From assembly GCA_037833965.1 (NCBI GenBank), contig AP031352.1:8970501-9034500 (forward strand): a stretch of 64,000 bases of DNA. Direction: 5' to 3'. This document shows positions 61,166 through 64,000 of the stretch, piece by piece. The notes beneath the pieces are model-generated. The model was not told the origin of the DNA. It was given only the letters and a program-made list of their open reading frames with translations, and made no database searches. How positions within the stretch are numbered: the first letter of the stretch is position 1; each line of letters begins with the position of its first letter. Both the position numbers and the translations under genes were made by a program. Origin of the DNA: Marchantia polymorpha subsp. ruderalis. Taxonomy: Eukaryota; Streptophyta; Marchantiopsida; Marchantiales; Marchantiaceae.

Positions 61166-64000
61166 TCAACCAACAGAGAAGAGAACTTGGTCATTCTTGC
61201 TCGTGGCTTGAGTTTCGAGAAAATTCTCAGAACCAGCAACAAACATGATAGAATGTTTGTCGTCTCCAACCGAGAGCACATGCTTGCCAATACCCAGTAC
61301 CTTTGTCCCACTGGACGTCACGGTACTCAAGTCACGGCAAGCATTTATAACCAAGTTCCAAGTATGCTGCGACTCAGCCTCAAGATGAACACGCTCAAAG
61401 GCTATAAGTTGTCTTAATGGGACGCCATCCCTGCCACTACCAGGAGGAGTAGAAAAGAGCATGAGGACATGACTTCCGCTCCGGAGCCCTTCATTTTTCA
61501 CTTCGATCTGAATCTCAAAGGACGAATCTTCACATCTATTCAAGTCATGATCTGTGCATTGAATCAGATTGCTCTCAACAAACTTGTGCTCGTGGTAGCA
61601 AGCTTGTTGCTGTAGATTGGGTGCCACAACAACAGCAGGAGCCGACTTCACTGTATGTCTGAAGGTCGTGTACGATAGCCCTGAACCAAAAGGGTAAACA
61701 ACCTCTTCAGTGTAGAAGCGATAGGTCCTCCCAGGATAACCTGATGATTCGTTGGGACGCATGTGCATATCTGTCATATTCACCCGGGTGAAGGACTCTG
61801 GATACCACGTTATTGGAAGGTTTCCTCCTGTAGAAGAAAATAACTCAAGGTGAAGTTCCAAAACTAAAAACAAGACAAACATGATTCTATCCTTTACAGA
61901 TACTAAAAGGATTTCGGTTGCAGATGCAGATTTTGCAAACAAAAAAAAAACATTTGTAAACAGTATTTTAGCTTTCAGAAAAGATTCACGATTATTCCAT
62001 GAAATAACAAAAGCAGAGGCACAAAAGCATTCAATGCCATGCTGTCAGATCAAATGATTAGAGGCATATCTCGTGGCCAGTTCTTCATACCATCAGACTA
62101 CAGAGGAAATTTCATTTACCTGGATTCCGCTCTCCAAAAATGATCTCTGCAAGTGCTTGCCCTCCAGCTTGCCCGGGATAACCTACCCACAAAATGCTGC
62201 CAATGTTTGGATCGTCTTTGGCAAAAGATACATCCACCGGACCACCCGACATGATGACAAGCACAACAGGGCCTTTGGAAGCTCTGGCCACGGAAGAAAC
62301 AAGCTCCTGTTGATGACCAGGTAGCAGCAGACTTGTTCTATCGAGTCCCTCTTTTTCTTCACTCAGACTAAGTCCTACCACGATTACGACGGCATCCGCT
62401 CCAAGTGCCGCTTCGGATGCATCGCTAAAATCGTCTTCCTCGCAGAATATGCTAGAACATCCTGCTTGATAGTCGATGTTGCTGACAAACATACTCAGAC
62501 CTTGAGCTGGTGTGATGTACGTGCAAGGAATGCCTGCAAATCAGAAGACATTAATTTTTCTTAAGAGTGCAAACAACTCAAGAGACATGTTTTTCAGAGA
62601 TAATTTTTCAAAGTGAAGGTGATTCAGTAACCTCACCAGCGTAGCTGCCAAGCATTCGGAACTCTTCATCGGCTGCGCTAGGACCCACAACAGCTAAGGA
62701 CGATACAGTTTCTCTGGAGAGTGGCAAGGTCGTATTATCATTCTTCAGGAGGACGATGCCTTGCAGTGCGGCCTCCAGTGCTAGATCTTGGTGCTCGTGA
62801 GTACAGACATCCTGTGGGCCTATATTTCTGTAAATTTGAGTTTGAGAAAGACCATCAAAAAGTCCCAGTCGCATCCGCACCAACATTAGATTAGTAAGTG
62901 CTCTATCAACCTCCTCCTCCGACAGCTTGCCTTCATCTACAGCCAATCTTCCATGATTGCTGATTGTTATTCCACAGTTGAGATCCATGCCTGATTTGAG
63001 CCAGAAAGTAGACCAAGGAAACTTATCATATTGTATTCACAGGAGATATATGTGTGAGGGTCAACATTCATATAACCAATCAAATCGTCTAGAGACAACG
63101 GCGCAAAAGTCAAAAGCTGTCGATGCAAGTTAAATCTGGTTCTATGATTATCTTGTCCACTTCATCAGAGTAGGCCTTCTTCCAAGTACCTGCCTGCACA
63201 GCGTCTGCAACAGCATCTTCCAGAGTTAATGCGTACTTGGGGTCATTGATCATATCGTAGACAGCATCGCAGTCTGAGACTATGTACCTGAAAGGATACA
63301 TTTGATTGCAGAATTAGATGTCACATGTAACGTCACTCTGTTATAACAACAGCTAGAAACACATCTGCCATACTCTACAAACGGGCAAGTTGTTAACAGC
63401 GCAGAATGAAGCAACAGAGCGAAGTAAAACAAGAACTAACACACTTAGGTGGGACGATGAGTGCACGACTCCTGAGCTCGAGACAGTTTGGTTGTTTCTT
63501 GAGGATTGGTTAGAGATGTTTTACCCATGAAAATCCCACTTTTCTCTGACAGTCTTGGTGAGGAGCTTGTGATGTGCGCACGCCGGCGTCCCATTCACTC
63601 GAGTGTACGCGCACATAAGACTACTAGCTTGTGCTAGTTCGATACAGCTTTGAAAGGGTGGATTGAAAGTATCTTCCATGTCTTGATCTGTCACCTGACA
63701 CAAGTGAGCAGTTCCAACATATTCAAAAAGTTTCAGCTACAAAGCAACCTATAACTCTTATCCGAATGAGACTTACATCTAAGAGTAGACTGCATCACGT
63801 CATACAAGATGTTGAAACCTTCGCAGAGGTACAACATACCAGCGCGTCAAAATGATCACGATCCACGCCTCCCCAACCTTCTAGATCATACGCAGTAAAA
63901 TGCTTGCAGCAACTAGAAGTCTTCAATTTAAAATTTGGATCCTCGTTCCTCTGCGCTTTTAGCTCGTTTCCTTCTTGCATTCCGACTACAAAGTTAGCGG
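61166..64000 (-). CDS. Beta-D-xylosidase, glycoside hydrolase family 3 (3' part; 5' end beyond window)
   Basis: Hydrolyses terminal xylose (often also arabinofuranose) from hemicellulose in the cell wall. Visible exons: >64000-63840, 63694-63525, 63287-63190, 62990-62637, 62533-62120, 61827-61166; GT-AG with agreeing phases, about 619 residues. The GH3 N-terminal barrel is seen in [41 protein letters not shown] and [13 protein letters not shown], with YIVSDCDAV carrying the nucleophile Asp. AGMDLNCG and [10 protein letters not shown] follow. The second domain has [20 protein letters not shown] and [16 protein letters not shown]. The C-terminal fibronectin-III-like part is preceded by [34 protein letters not shown] and GLSYTTF. 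The plant BXL subfamily is about 770 residues, so roughly 150-200 N-terminal residues, including the signal peptide, lie beyond the right edge. Substrate preference cannot be decided from sequence. Confidence 0.93.

Noticed and set aside
1-64000. CRISPR array, bacterial operon or phage-like system
   Set aside because: Spliced genes, plant families and retrotransposons show eukaryotic nuclear DNA; no regularly spaced short repeats with unique spacers occur.

Overview
The window looks like nuclear DNA of a land plant. The evidence is a plant-type HMG-CoA reductase with two N-terminal membrane spans, an intronless plant ABCG half-transporter, a plant GH3 beta-xylosidase, and GT-AG introns of roughly 70-550 bp (one model intron is about 2.1 kb). 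A beta-helix protein with algal/early-plant style hydroxyproline-rich linkers, long intergenic distances and strongly AT-rich decayed transposon islands suggest a bryophyte-grade plant (moss or liverwort). That placement is an inference; the species is not identified.

Layout. (1) About 0.1-8.6 kb, minus strand: a multi-exon gene for a secreted chimeric wall protein. In order it has a signal peptide, exon-encoded beta-helix repeats, a Met/Pro-rich insert, a short Cys-rich segment, a second Met/Pro-rich block, an (SPPPP)n extensin-like rod and a root-cap/VWD-like GDPHF domain. I assembled twelve exons by hand and every splice phase agrees. (2) 9.8-19 kb: a very AT-rich island holding heavily decayed Ty1/copia remnants. 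(3) 19.7-24.3 kb: a GC-rich genic island with an unrecognised minus-strand reading frame divergent from a complete four-exon HMG-CoA reductase gene. (4) 24.3-46 kb: mostly gene-poor. It contains a decayed MULE (FAR1-like) transposase, a copia 3' end with an intact LTR, a diverged dispersed repeat pair, and a 64-bp hAT-type miniature element with a perfect 8-bp target duplication. (5) 46.0-48.2 kb, minus strand: an intact single-exon ABCG half-transporter. (6) 48.2-61.1 kb: intergenic DNA with many foldback repeats, two short tandem arrays and AT microsatellites. (7) 61.2-64.0 kb, minus strand: the 3' part of a beta-D-xylosidase gene that runs off the right edge.

The recognised genes have no shared pathway. 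Three of them point to the cell surface: the chimeric wall protein, the beta-xylosidase (hemicellulose trimming) and the ABCG exporter (probably lipid or surface compounds). HMG-CoA reductase controls entry into cytosolic isoprenoid synthesis. The two most unusual items are the domain architecture of the first gene and a 12-residue tandem repeat in the C-terminal tail of the HMG-CoA reductase.
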